NCBI GenBank assembly: GCA_021813745.1
Contig: JAKAJO010000092.1
Span: 89,899-153,898, forward strand
Reading direction: 5' to 3'
Origin: Acidobacteriota bacterium
GTDB taxonomy: Bacteria > Acidobacteriota > Terriglobia > Terriglobales > Acidobacteriaceae
DNA length: 64,000 nucleotides
Part shown: piece by piece, positions 9,786-18,406 of the stretch
Numbering within the stretch: position 1 is the stretch's first letter
Layout: each line of letters starts with the position of its first letter
The notes under the pieces: generated by a model
The model's database searches: none
Seen by the model: the letters and a program-made list of their open reading frames with translations, nothing else
Told to the model about the DNA's origin: nothing
Program-made: the position numbers and the translations under genes

Positions 9786-10355
9786 ATGCCGCCACGCGAC
9801 CCGCAGGACCCTCCTTCCATTACCACGCTCGCCAGCCGCGAGATTTACCGTAACCGCTGGATGCGTGTACGCGAGGATGAAATCCTGCGCTCCAACGGCC
9901 AGAAGGGTATCTACGGCGTGGTCGACAAATCCGACTCGGCCATCATTCTGCCTGTTGATGGCGATCGCGTCTGGCTCGTCGAGCAATTCCGTTACACCAT
10001 CCAGGCGCGCGCCCTCGAACTGCCTCAGGGCAGCTGGGAAGAGGATGAAGACGCCACTGCGGAAGAGTTGGCGCGCGGCGAGTTGCAGGAGGAAACCGGC
10101 CTGCACGCGGCGACGATGACCTACCTGGGAACACTCTGGATCGCCTATGGCTTCCTGCGTCAGCAGCAGCACGTCTTTCTTGCAACTGGCCTCAGTCCCG
10201 TCGGTACTGACCCGGATGCCGAGGAGCACGACCTGACCCTGCACTCCATTCCAATCGCCGACTTCGAGCAGCGAATGCTCGACGGCCGCATTCGCGATAA
10301 CTGCACCATCGCGGCCTGGGGCCTTTACCGGATCTGGAAAGAACGTCAGCAGTGA
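9786..10355 (+). CDS. Nudix hydrolase
   Basis: A 189-residue Nudix-fold pyrophosphohydrolase acting on a nucleoside diphosphate linked to another moiety; the exact substrate is unknown. The Nudix box runs from Gly82 to Leu106. It departs from the consensus: the arginine before GELQEETGL is glycine, and the first half is two residues longer than GX5EX7. The metal-binding REUXEE equivalent GELQEE keeps its glutamates. Surrounding features IILPVDGDRVWLVEQFRY and LELPQGSW resemble ADP-ribose/ADP-sugar pyrophosphatases. I chose ATG 9786 because residues encoded upstream (from 9639) overlap hflX and show no family similarity. It follows hflX by 125 bases. Confidence 0.85.
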   Translation: MPPRDPQDPPSITTLASREIYRNRWMRVREDEILRSNGQKGIYGVVDKSDSAIILPVDGDRVWLVEQFRYTIQARALELPQGSWEEDEDATAEELARGELQEETGLHAATMTYLGTLWIAYGFLRQQQHVFLATGLSPVGTDPDAEEHDLTLHSIPIADFEQRMLDGRIRDNCTIAAWGLYRIWKERQQ

Positions 10356-10722
10356 ACAAAAGGCGCGACCCCCAGGGAAACGTCGAAGAGTCTGTAAGCG
10401 TGCAAAGAGCTTCTTCCCGTTACGCCTAGCCTGCGCTTTCCAACCGGTGCGCAACAGCCATGCACGGCATCGCACTCGGGGATAACTACGTGGTTTGTCC
10501 GCTGAAGAGTTTCAGCGGATATCTGATGAAAGCAGCGGCGCGCCATCGGCAATCCGGGGCAACGCAGGATTGACAGACGCAGCGCATCCAAGGGATTCTC
10601 GCCAGATCTCACTATTCACTGCTAAAAGAGGAATGAAGCTGGATTCCCGGTAACACGCAGAAGGCGGATGCAGGGAATCGGAAATCCAGCTTGACGCTTG
10701 CGGATTGCATTGAGTAGATCGA
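10356..10722. other. Intergenic region without a supported gene, containing a 9-bp hairpin
   Basis: A stretch of 367 bases between the convergent Nudix gene and the TIGR03118 gene. The only clear structure is a perfect inverted repeat at 10498-10519 (9-bp arms TCCGCTGAA and TTCAGCGGA, 4-base loop). It lacks a T-tract on either side, so it is not a typical intrinsic terminator. Short frames here have no ribosome-binding site or family resemblance. Confidence 0.5.
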
Positions 10723-11880
10723 TTACTGCGCGTTCCCGAGAGGACTCTGCATCGCCGTAATCGACCCGAACGTGCCCATGCTTTCATTTGCGCCGCCAGC
10801 GGAGAAGTAGAGGGACGTTGCATTGCCTGCCTTGGCGTCATTGCCGGGCGAGATGTCCCACAAGCCTGCAATCCCGAGCGGCGAACCGTTCGCGCCGCGC
10901 AGAAAATCTTCAAACTTCCCAGTGACTGGATTAAACGCAGCAATCCATCCGCTACCAAAATTTCCTACCAGGATGCTGTGACTGTAAGGGCCAAAATCGC
11001 TGGGCGCGATGGCCATACCCCACGGCGCGTTCATCCACGCTCCGTTTTCCAGTTTCAGAATCATGCGGCCATCCGGAGTGTAGCCGCGCACGCGGCCCAG
11101 ACCCGGACCGTCCTGCTCGTTGATGCCGCTGCCCAGCTTGGCATAGGAGACGAAGATGTTGCCACCGAGATTCTGCACATTGAACGGCGCAAAGCCATCC
11201 GGCATGTCGTCCCCACTCTGGTTGAACTGGTCTTCGATCGCCGTTACATGGTGGAACATCCCGTCGAACACTTCGACTCTTCCGAGTGCGAAGTCAGCGA
11301 CGTAAAGCAATGTTTGTGCGGTCATGCCGGGCATGTTCACTGTCGCAGCGGTCATGCCTTTGAACGAAGCGCCCATCTTCGACTCATTCACTGCGATCAG
11401 CGCGTTGGTCGGATTCGCCTTTGGATTCCAGCCTGATATCGTGCCGTCTTCCGTGGCGAAAAGAAAGACTGCCTGATTGCCGCCCGGCAAGGCGAACTCG
11501 GTCGTTCCATTAAAAACAGTTCCTGTGGGCGATCCGGTCTGCCCCATACCAGCCTTTGCGGCAGGAACTGTGACGACCAGCGGAATGACCTGTCCCGTTC
11601 CCATATAGAGAGTGGACAGGCCTGTTCCATTGTCGGCGAGCCACCACGGGGAACCCGAGGAGCGCGACATGCCCCACGGGTTCACCATATTGGCATCGGT
11701 GAAGGGTGCGCCTGAACTCGCGTTGCTTGCGAGGTTGGTCACCATGTACTGGTTCGTCGGCAGCGGATTCGCCATTGTGCGTGCTGCGTCTGCGTCATCC
11801 TGGGCTGCGCAAACTCCATGCGCCATCAGCATCGCGGCGCCTAGCAGCAATGCGCTGGATTGCGTTTGGGGAAGCTTCAT
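10723..11880 (-). CDS. Secreted TIGR03118-family protein
   Basis: A 385-residue exported protein with a Sec signal peptide (positively charged start, hydrophobic LLLGAAMLMAHGVCA, cleavage near residue 25). The mature part matches the TIGR03118 family of uncharacterised, probably beta-propeller proteins. Typical segments are VNPWGMSRSSGSPWWLADNG, LYVADFALGRVEVFDG, AWMNAPWGMAIAP and GLWDISPGND, with repeated Gly-Asn and aromatic-rich strands. The family is periplasmic or extracellular and no reaction is established. It stands alone, converging with the Nudix gene across a long spacer and following citrate synthase on the same strand after 220 bases. Confidence 0.82.
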   Translation of the reverse strand: MKLPQTQSSALLLGAAMLMAHGVCAAQDDADAARTMANPLPTNQYMVTNLASNASSGAPFTDANMVNPWGMSRSSGSPWWLADNGTGLSTLYMGTGQVIPLVVTVPAAKAGMGQTGSPTGTVFNGTTEFALPGGNQAVFLFATEDGTISGWNPKANPTNALIAVNESKMGASFKGMTAATVNMPGMTAQTLLYVADFALGRVEVFDGMFHHVTAIEDQFNQSGDDMPDGFAPFNVQNLGGNIFVSYAKLGSGINEQDGPGLGRVRGYTPDGRMILKLENGAWMNAPWGMAIAPSDFGPYSHSILVGNFGSGWIAAFNPVTGKFEDFLRGANGSPLGIAGLWDISPGNDAKAGNATSLYFSAGGANESMGTFGSITAMQSPLGNAQ

Positions 11881-12042
11881 GCGGTTTGTCTCCTGAACGG
11901 CTTCAGATCGTACTTGCCACCGCAGAGTGTGCTCCTCGCATGAGAGGAAATGAAAGACCTACCGACTGCCGGCTTTTCCAACATCACCAAAAATCTCTGG
12001 AAAATTGATGAATGGAAAAATTGCGAAACTTTCTCCTGAACG

Positions 12043-12072
12043 CAACGACGCGCCCCACAGGGCGCGTCGTTG
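12043..12072 (-). terminator. Hairpin downstream of citrate synthase
   Basis: Perfect 13-bp inverted repeat (arms CAACGACGCGCCC and GGGCGCGTCGTTG, 4-base loop) 28 bases past the citrate synthase stop. On the minus strand the following bases are not T-rich, so it could be a transcript-stabilising 3' hairpin or a weak terminator. Confidence 0.6.
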
Positions 12073-12100
12073 AAGTTCGCTCAATGTGGAAGAGTTCGGC

Positions 12101-13237
12101 TTAACCGCGTTCTTCAACGGGTACCCAGTGCGTGGGATACACCGGCCCGATGTACTCCGCCCGCGGACGGATCAGGCGGTTGTCGTCGAGCTGCTCGATC
12201 ACATGTGCGGTCCAGCCTGCGATGCGGCTGATGGCGAAGATCGGCGTGTAGAGGTCGATGTCGATGCCCAGCATGGCGTAGGTTGAAGCGGAATAGAAAT
12301 CCACGTTGGCGTTGAGCTTCTTTTCCGTCTTCACATTCTGCTCAATGGCGCGTGACATCTCAAACCACTTGGACTGGCCTGCATCTCTTCCAAGCTGCTC
12401 GCTCATCTTGCGCAGGTGCGTGGCGCGCGGATCTTCCGTTTTGTAGACGCGATGGCCGAAGCCAGACACTTTCTGCTTGTTCGCGAGCATGTTCTTCACA
12501 TACTCCACAGGGTCGGCACCGGCCTTGTCGATGGCCAGCAGCAGCCGCATCACGGCCTCGTTGGCGCCGCCGTGCAGCGGCCCTTTCAGCGCGCCAATGG
12601 CGCCCGTCACCGCGGAGTGAATGTCGGAAAGCGTTGCCGCAATGACGCGGGCTGCAAAGGTGGAAGCATTCAGCTCGTGGTCGGCGTGGAGGATGAGGGC
12701 GATGTCCAGGGTGCGTGTCGCCGTCTCGGAGGGCTTGACGCCGGTGAGCATCCAGAGGAAGTTGCCTGCGTGGGAGAGAGACCGGTCCGGCGGAATGATT
12801 TCCTTGCCTTTACGAAGCCGATCATAGATGGCGACGATCATGGCAAGTTGTGCGGTGAGGTTGTAGCTCTTGCGGACGTTGGCGTCGTGGGAATTGTCCT
12901 TTTCGTCGGCGTCATAGAAGCTGAGCGCCGACACCGCAGTTCGCAGCACCTCCATCGGAGTGGCCGACGACGGAAAGCTGCGCAGCATGTCGATGATGCG
13001 TTGATCCAGCTCGCGAGCCAGCGCCAGCTGGGCCTGGAATTCCCGCAGTGCGAGCTGATTGGGTAGGCGGCCATTCCACAGCAGGTACGTCGTCTCTTCA
13101 AAGGTGGAATGAACAGCCAGCTCATGAATATCAATGCCGCGATATGCCAGGACCCCAGCCTCACCATCAATCCAGCAAATACCTGAATTGGCTGCGACGA
13201 TTCCTTCCAGACCTTTGCCAGCGACTGCGGTAGCCAT
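12101..13237 (-). CDS. gltA: Citrate synthase
   Basis: Condenses acetyl-CoA and oxaloacetate to citrate, the entry to the TCA cycle. The 378-residue product is the short dimeric-type length. It has ICWIDGEAGVLAYRGIDI near the N terminus, the catalytic His in LILHADHELNAST, GPLHGGANEAV with the second His, and GFGHRVYKTEDPRA, followed by the conserved Asp region NVDFYSAS. Methylcitrate synthase belongs to the same family and cannot be fully excluded, but no prp genes are present. ATG 13235-13237 begins MATAVAGKGLEG and has GGAGA upstream; the longer frame to 13279 lacks family similarity. A good promoter lies at 13336-13365. Confidence 0.94.
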   Translation of the reverse strand: MATAVAGKGLEGIVAANSGICWIDGEAGVLAYRGIDIHELAVHSTFEETTYLLWNGRLPNQLALREFQAQLALARELDQRIIDMLRSFPSSATPMEVLRTAVSALSFYDADEKDNSHDANVRKSYNLTAQLAMIVAIYDRLRKGKEIIPPDRSLSHAGNFLWMLTGVKPSETATRTLDIALILHADHELNASTFAARVIAATLSDIHSAVTGAIGALKGPLHGGANEAVMRLLLAIDKAGADPVEYVKNMLANKQKVSGFGHRVYKTEDPRATHLRKMSEQLGRDAGQSKWFEMSRAIEQNVKTEKKLNANVDFYSASTYAMLGIDIDLYTPIFAISRIAGWTAHVIEQLDDNRLIRPRAEYIGPVYPTHWVPVEERG

Positions 13238-13622
13238 AGAATTGCATCTCCAGGAACGGTAGTCATGCGCGCCGCTCAAGCTTGTAATTGGACTGCACTG
13301 AAGCCACTGCGCGCGAAAAAAGTGCAGTAATGCTTGTTATAACGTAGCGATTCGATGGTTGTCACATCGGTCGGGCCATTCGCTGAACGGCCGTTCCATC
13401 AGGTAGAACGCAGAATGGGATTTTCCGGCCGGTGCGGCACGGTCCGAAGATGCTGTACAATCAGCCGCACAGACGATTCCGCCGCGGCCTGCGTGAAAGG
13501 CCCATGGCGTAACGCATTGCTCTGCGTGCACGCCACCCGGTTGTGTCAGACAGCGTTCGCGAGGGAGTCACGATTGTAGAGATGGCATGCCTGACGCCCT
13601 GTATGCCGAAGGATGAGACACG
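13238..13622. other. Divergent intergenic region, promoter-bearing
   Basis: A stretch of 385 bases between citrate synthase (minus) and a coiled-coil membrane protein (plus). It holds the citrate synthase promoter (13336-13365, minus) and, on the plus strand, a TACAAT hexamer at 13456-13461 with only a poor -35. No supported reading frame was found. Confidence 0.5.
13336..13365 (-). promoter_or_regulatory. Sigma70-type promoter of citrate synthase
   Basis: On the minus strand GTGACA (plus 13360-13365, 5/6 to consensus) and TATAAC (plus 13336-13341, 5/6) are separated by 18 bases. This predicts a start near 13328 and a leader of roughly 90 bases before ATG 13237. Confidence 0.6.
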
Positions 13623-14453
13623 ATGAGTGATGAATTGGAAGATGCACCGAGGAGTTTTTCCGGAGCATTTTTAGCGGCGGTCGCGATCGCGCTGCTTGGC
13701 GCAGTCGGCGGCTTGATTTGGACCTACACCCTCAGCGGCCGCCTCGCGCACCAGGAATCGGCGCTGGCCGAAGCGAATCAGCAGGTAAAGGGCCTTGCAG
13801 CGGATCTGCGCGAAACCAACGCCCGTCTCACCGTTGCTAACGAAGAGCTCAGCAAGTCGCTCGGCCTCACCCAGAGACAGCTTGACGCTCGGGCGCAGCA
13901 GATCATCCAGCAGCAGCAGGCTGAAAGCAAGAAGTTGGAAAGCGCTCAGCAGCAGACGGCCCAGCAGGTGAACGCCGTTTCCAGTGAGGTCTCCAATGTC
14001 AAGTCCGATGTCGGAGGAGTCAAGACCGACGTGGCCAAGACCCAGACCGACGTCGCCAGTGCTCTCAACCAGTTGCAGTCGATGAAGGGTGACATGGGCC
14101 AGCAGAGCGGCCTCATAGCCCGCAATGCTCAGGAACTCGAACTCCTCAAGCACCGGGGGGACAGGAACTATTATGAGTTCACCCTGGAGCGCAATCGGCG
14201 CAAGCCGGTCGGTACCGTGAGCCTGGAGCTTAAGAAGGCCGACATGAAGCACAATCGCTTCACCCTTGACATCTATTCCGATGACAAACGGTATGAGAAA
14301 AAGGACCGCAACGTGAATGAGCCGCTGCAGTTCTACAGCGGAAAGCAGCCGGGTCTCTTCGAGATTGTCGTGAACTCAATCAACTCGAAGAACCAGGTGT
14401 CGGGCTACCTTTCCACGCCGAAAAATGCTCCTGCTCCGGTTACCGCTCAGTAA
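13623..14453 (+). CDS. Membrane-anchored coiled-coil protein of unknown function
   Basis: A 276-residue protein that I do not recognise functionally. Residues 1-15 are acidic and cytoplasmic-like; about 16-38 (FLAAVAIALLGAVGGLIWTY) form one transmembrane helix. Residues about 40-180 are a long Gln/Ala/Glu-rich coiled coil with a stretch of V-x-x-D/E repeats (about 120-145). Residues 180-276 form a compact basic domain (NYYEFTLERNRRKPVGTVSLELKKADMK split over 181-208) ending in a Pro/Ala tail. This looks like an envelope-spanning scaffold with a C-terminal beta-rich domain. Its 3' end overlaps the convergent downstream gene by 14 bases. Confidence 0.75.
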   Translation: MSDELEDAPRSFSGAFLAAVAIALLGAVGGLIWTYTLSGRLAHQESALAEANQQVKGLAADLRETNARLTVANEELSKSLGLTQRQLDARAQQIIQQQQAESKKLESAQQQTAQQVNAVSSEVSNVKSDVGGVKTDVAKTQTDVASALNQLQSMKGDMGQQSGLIARNAQELELLKHRGDRNYYEFTLERNRRKPVGTVSLELKKADMKHNRFTLDIYSDDKRYEKKDRNVNEPLQFYSGKQPGLFEIVVNSINSKNQVSGYLSTPKNAPAPVTAQ

Positions 14454-15060
14454 CGGGAACCTGCGGGGTCACCTTCAGAACCGGCTGATACTGAAAGCCA
14501 AATTCGTAATCCAGCCCCTTACGAGCCTCCCACTCGGCCTTGGTCAGGCGGAAAAGCGAGACGAACGTCCCGTCCACCGTCTGACCGGGCTGGATGGTCA
14601 AGTCCGTGGGCAGGGAAGGGGCTTTCCACTGCGCAAGTTCAGGGTATGCCAGAAAGACCCGGTCATAGTCGCGGGCAGGCGCCGCGTAGGCCGTGTGCAC
14701 TCCGTCCGCAAGTGTCGCATTCGTCAGAATCTGGTACAGAAAAAGCGGCTGCTGACTCTGGTTGTGCAAGCGCACATGCGAGAAGACCAGTACCTGGTCA
14801 AAGCTCTCTTTCGGAATCGATGCGCCGTTCGCGTCGAAGCCGCCGGACTCCGTATGCATCGGATGTGCCCAGACCTCCAGCACGGTTCCAGTAGCCGCCG
14901 GGGGCTTTTCGCCCGTGATCACATAGATTGCAATCGCCAGGGTCACCAGAATCGTGGCAGCGATACTGGCCCACACAACGTGGCTGGTTCCACGGGTGAA
15001 AGATTCCCCGCGTGCCGCGTCATCTGACTGGCTGGATGCTTCCTGATGCAAGAGACTCAT
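14440..15060 (-). CDS. Single-pass membrane protein of unknown function
   Basis: A 206-residue protein. A polar N terminus (1-27) precedes one transmembrane helix (about 28-48, VVWASIAATILVTLAIAIYVI), then an extracytoplasmic domain with alternating beta-strand pattern (TVLEVWAHP, VLVFSHVRLHNQS, YQILTNATLADG, YDRVFLAYPELAQW, LTIQPGQTVDGTFVSLF). It resembles a DUF2393-like immunoglobulin-type fold, but I am not certain. The last 14 bases overlap the end of the coiled-coil membrane protein gene on the other strand. Both proteins have one N-terminal membrane anchor and an outward domain, so a shared envelope role is possible but unproven. Confidence 0.75.
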   Translation of the reverse strand: MSLLHQEASSQSDDAARGESFTRGTSHVVWASIAATILVTLAIAIYVITGEKPPAATGTVLEVWAHPMHTESGGFDANGASIPKESFDQVLVFSHVRLHNQSQQPLFLYQILTNATLADGVHTAYAAPARDYDRVFLAYPELAQWKAPSLPTDLTIQPGQTVDGTFVSLFRLTKAEWEARKGLDYEFGFQYQPVLKVTPQVPVTER

Positions 15061-15180
15061 GGCGCCCCTATCTTATCTCCGGCACGGTGCCTTCGGCGAT
15101 GAGCGTCGAAGCAAGCCAGGTTGAATTCCTCTTAATTGCACCTTTCCCGCTACATTCACCAGTCGGCACACGCCTGCCCC

Positions 15181-16935
15181 TCAGGTTGTTGTTGATTTCC
15201 GGGGGCGAAGCGACTCCAGAAACCGGCGAGCGGGGAGTGTATTGAGAACGTCATGGGGACCCAGCCATGCGCGACGCAACTGGCGCACTCCGTACTCCAT
15301 CTTGACCAGATGCCGGGTATCGTGGGCGTCGGTGCTCACAACGATTCGGCAGCCGAGCTCCTTGGCAAGGCGCAAATCGCGATCGCACAGGTCCAGACGT
15401 TCCGGGGCAGCGTTGTGCTCCACCGCCACGCCCAGCTCGGCCGCCCTGCGTAACACCGCCCCCAGGTCCAGCGCATAGGGTTCTCGTTGCAGCAGCAGGC
15501 GCCCGGTTGGATGACCCAGGATCCGCGTGTGCGGATTTTCCAGGGCACGCAGGATGCGGTCCGTCATCTCTTCCTGGCTCTGCTCAAACCGGGTGTGCAC
15601 GCTGGCGATGACGACGTCCATCTGTGCCAGAACCTCGTTGTCCAGATCGAGTGCGCCGTCCGCCAGGATGTCCACCTCGATGCCCGTCATCACCCGGATG
15701 CGGCCCTCCATTTGCTGGTCCACTTCACGGATCCGCCGCAGGTGCTCAAGGGCGCGCTTCTCATTCAGGCCGTTGGTCATGGCCAGGTTCTTGGAATGGT
15801 CCGTGATGGCAATGTACTGGTATCCGCGGGCCAGTGCTGCCTCTGCCATCTCCAGGATCGTGTTGCGCCCGTCCGTCGCAGTCGTGTGCATATGCACATC
15901 GCCCCGGATGTCAGATAGCTCGATCAGGCGCGGCAGCTTGTGTGCCGACGCGGCTTCAATCTCGCCGAGATTTTCGCGCAGCTCCGGCGGAATCCACTCC
16001 ATGCCCAGCGCGGCGTAAATCTCCTCTTCGGTCGCCGCCGCCACGGTGGAGTTGTCTTTCAGTCGCGCCAGGGACCACTCGCTCAGCGTGTAGCCTTTTT
16101 TCAGAGCCCGCTGTCGCAGGGCGACGTTATGCGCCTTCGAGCCCGTGAAATATTGCAGTGCCGCTCCATAGCTCTCCGTTGGCAGCAGGCGCACATCCAC
16201 CTGCAGTCCGTTGGCGAGTTGAAAGCTCACCTTGTTCTCGCCCTTGGCCAGAATGTCCCGAATGCCGGGAAACGCTGCGACGTGTTCCACCGCAGCCGCG
16301 GTGTGTTCCGGCTCGCAGGCCGGCCCGGTCACCAGCAGATCCAGGTCGCCTGCCGTCTCGCGACCTCGCCGCAGTGACCCCGCTGGCGTGACCCGCTCGA
16401 TTCCCGGGAAGGTTCGCAGGTAGGCGCCGATGCGCTGAGCGGCTTCCTCTGCATCGTCGATACGGAAGCGCCCCGAGCTGCGGCGATACTCTTCAATGCC
16501 CTTGCGGAGTTTTTCAATCTGCTTGGCGCCCATGCGTGGCAGCCCTGTCAGGCGTCCAGCCTCAATGGCGTCTGCAAGCTGATCGACGCTGCCAACCCGA
16601 GCCGCATCCCACAGGAGGGCCACGGTCTTGGGCCCCATGCCTGGCAGCTTCAGCAACTCCAGAATGGAGGAGCCGTACTTGGTGAGGAGTTCGTCACGCA
16701 GCGGCAGAGAGCCGGTCGCGGCAATGGCTTGCAGATTCGCGGCCATGCCCTTGCCAATGCCCGGAATCGCAAGCAACTTGGCCACATCATCCGTGATGCC
16801 GGCAACATCGATTGTCGTCTGTTCAAGGGAGTCAGCGGCGCGCCGGTAGCTCCGAATGCGGAACCCATCGCCCCCATCGATCTCAAGGAGATCCGCTGTC
16901 TGGGCAAGCAGCCGAGCCATGGAAGAGTTGTCCAT
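15181..16935 (-). CDS. polX: DNA polymerase X family protein with PHP 3'-5' exonuclease domain
   Basis: Gap-filling repair polymerase with a C-terminal PHP phosphoesterase. The 584-residue protein has an N-terminal 8-kDa-like helix-hairpin-helix region (LLAIPGIGKGMAANL, LLKLPGMGPKTVALLW, LTGLPRMGAKQIEKL). The polymerase palm follows, with GSLRRGRETAGDLDLLV carrying two catalytic Asp and GLQVDVRLLP carrying the third. The PHP domain starts with DVHMHTTATDGRNT and includes ITDHSKNLAM, HPTGRLLLQRE and STDAHD. Bacterial PolX is about 570-580 residues. ATG 16933-16935 (MDNSSMARLLAQT) fits the family; the 20 extra upstream residues in the open frame do not. Confidence 0.95.
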   Translation of the reverse strand: MDNSSMARLLAQTADLLEIDGGDGFRIRSYRRAADSLEQTTIDVAGITDDVAKLLAIPGIGKGMAANLQAIAATGSLPLRDELLTKYGSSILELLKLPGMGPKTVALLWDAARVGSVDQLADAIEAGRLTGLPRMGAKQIEKLRKGIEEYRRSSGRFRIDDAEEAAQRIGAYLRTFPGIERVTPAGSLRRGRETAGDLDLLVTGPACEPEHTAAAVEHVAAFPGIRDILAKGENKVSFQLANGLQVDVRLLPTESYGAALQYFTGSKAHNVALRQRALKKGYTLSEWSLARLKDNSTVAAATEEEIYAALGMEWIPPELRENLGEIEAASAHKLPRLIELSDIRGDVHMHTTATDGRNTILEMAEAALARGYQYIAITDHSKNLAMTNGLNEKRALEHLRRIREVDQQMEGRIRVMTGIEVDILADGALDLDNEVLAQMDVVIASVHTRFEQSQEEMTDRILRALENPHTRILGHPTGRLLLQREPYALDLGAVLRRAAELGVAVEHNAAPERLDLCDRDLRLAKELGCRIVVSTDAHDTRHLVKMEYGVRQLRRAWLGPHDVLNTLPARRFLESLRPRKSTTT

Positions 16936-17124
16936 GGCTCCAGTATCCGCGAAGAGGTGCGCCGGGGATAGCAATCTTGCAGGAGCCCAAAGCATGGCAG
17001 GGCTGCGCCCGCAGCGCCGGATCCACGAAAATGCTGAGGCGCTCCAGGCTCATCCGACAGAGCTCGGAAGGGAACGCACTCGAAGGGAGACGGGCCTTGG
17101 TAGCCAATCCCGGGGGTACCCGTT

Positions 17125-17355
17125 CTATGCAGCTGTGTGGGCGGCATCGCGATGACGAACCACTCCGTCCGCCTGGGGACCCTTCTGGCCTTGGACGATG
17201 TCAAACTCCACCTCATCGCCCTCTTTCAGAGTCTTATAGCCGTCCAACTGGATCGCTGAGTAGTGCACAAATACATCCGGTCCATCGTCGCGCCCAATGA
17301 AACCGTAACCTTTCGCGTTATTGAACCACTTCACCTTGCCCTTGTACTGAGCCAC
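17125..17355 (-). CDS. csp: Cold-shock domain protein
   Basis: A 76-residue OB-fold single-stranded nucleic-acid-binding protein. It has RNP1 KGYGFIGRD and RNP2 VFVHYSAI, preceded by [11 protein letters not shown] short tail after residue 65 ([12 protein letters not shown]) extends beyond the usual 66-67 residues. It starts at GTG 17353-17355 with AGAGG nine bases upstream. Such proteins act as RNA chaperones or transcription antiterminators. A second cold-shock gene lies at 60316-60516; the two differ in the loop after RNP1 (DDGPD versus ENGED). Confidence 0.95.
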   Translation of the reverse strand: MAQYKGKVKWFNNAKGYGFIGRDDGPDVFVHYSAIQLDGYKTLKEGDEVEFDIVQGQKGPQADGVVRHRDAAHTAA

Positions 17356-17583
17356 AGGGTTTTGCCTCTCTTGCGTCTTTTGGGGAGTGGACTGGCGGTA
17401 CTCGAAGCACCACCCGCCCCTGTTTCCTATGACGACAAAAACGCGCGAAAGGTTGATTGGATTGAAACCTTAAATTATGGAAAAAATGAGACGGAGCATC
17501 TGCGTGCCTGCCACTTCAACCGCAACACGTTGAAATGATATGAGAAACTGCGGCTCAAGGCGTTCAATTGCCCCTGCGGCGTT

Positions 17584-18234
17584 CTACTTTCGACGCTTCT
17601 TTGCCAGCAGGCGCGTGTAGAGCAAGATGCTGGTGAGCGTTTTACCGTCCAGAACGGCACCTTTCTCAATCATCTTCACGGCTTCTGAAAGCCGCACAAG
17701 CCGCATTTCGATCTCTTCATCCTCTTCAGGGTTCGCTTCGCCTGGAATCAGGTCCTCTGCCAGGAAGACCTTCATGGATTCACCCAGAAAACCGGGGCTG
17801 GCATAGTACTCCACCAGCGGCTTCCATTTTTTTGCGCGATAGCCGGTCTCTTCTTCCAGTTCCCGCTGCGCGCCCGCCAGCGGATCCTCACCTGGCTCGA
17901 GCTTGCCTGCGGGCAACTCCCATAGAAACTGATTGGCCGCATGGCGGTACTGCCGCTCGACCACAACCCATGGGTCCTTTTTATTCTTCGACCGGTCCAG
18001 GGCGAGAATCACCACCGATCCGTTATGCCGGATCACATCGCGCTCGCTGTGTTTGCCCCCCGGCTCAATCAGCTTGTCGTGGTGCACGCGAAAGAGCGGG
18101 CCGTCATACGTGACGACAGAACTGAGCACGCGCGCACGCTCCGGAGCCGGCGTTGCCTTGGCGGCGCGTGAAGCTGGCTTCGACATTTTGCTCATTTTGC
18201 GGGCAGACTTGGCGGCTTCTTGCTTCTTTGGCAT
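17584..18234 (-). CDS. Nudix hydrolase, ADP-ribose pyrophosphatase-like
   Basis: A 216-residue Nudix protein with a canonical box, GKLEPGEDPLAGAQREL followed by EEETGY, near residues 107-129. The WELPAGKLEPGE and YYASPGFLGESMKVFLAEDL segments, with Pro some 15 residues after the box, are hallmarks of ADP-ribose pyrophosphatases (NudF-like). The first 33 residues are a Lys/Ala/Ser-rich, probably disordered extension. An AAGGAGAG site lies about 10 bases before the ATG. It diverges from bshC. It is unrelated in sequence detail to the Nudix gene at 9786, whose box is degenerate. Confidence 0.9.
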   Translation of the reverse strand: MPKKQEAAKSARKMSKMSKPASRAAKATPAPERARVLSSVVTYDGPLFRVHHDKLIEPGGKHSERDVIRHNGSVVILALDRSKNKKDPWVVVERQYRHAANQFLWELPAGKLEPGEDPLAGAQRELEEETGYRAKKWKPLVEYYASPGFLGESMKVFLAEDLIPGEANPEEDEEIEMRLVRLSEAVKMIEKGAVLDGKTLTSILLYTRLLAKKRRK

Positions 18235-18406
18235 CGGGTGGCTCTCTCCTTGGCGGTATAGGATTGGGTTCGAAGGCGATCAAGCAAAGTATACGCACGC
18301 GGGGGATCGAGTTGTGCATCGCCGATGCCCTTCATGGCATCCTGTAAAGAGTCACACATCCTGACCGAGCAAGGACAGGAATCCCCGCAGGACGCGTACG
18401 CCGGAA

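Noticed and set aside
10498..10519. Intrinsic terminator for the Nudix gene at 9786
   Set aside because: The 9-bp hairpin is perfect but lies 140 bases downstream and has no T-tract; kept only as a structural note within the intergenic region.
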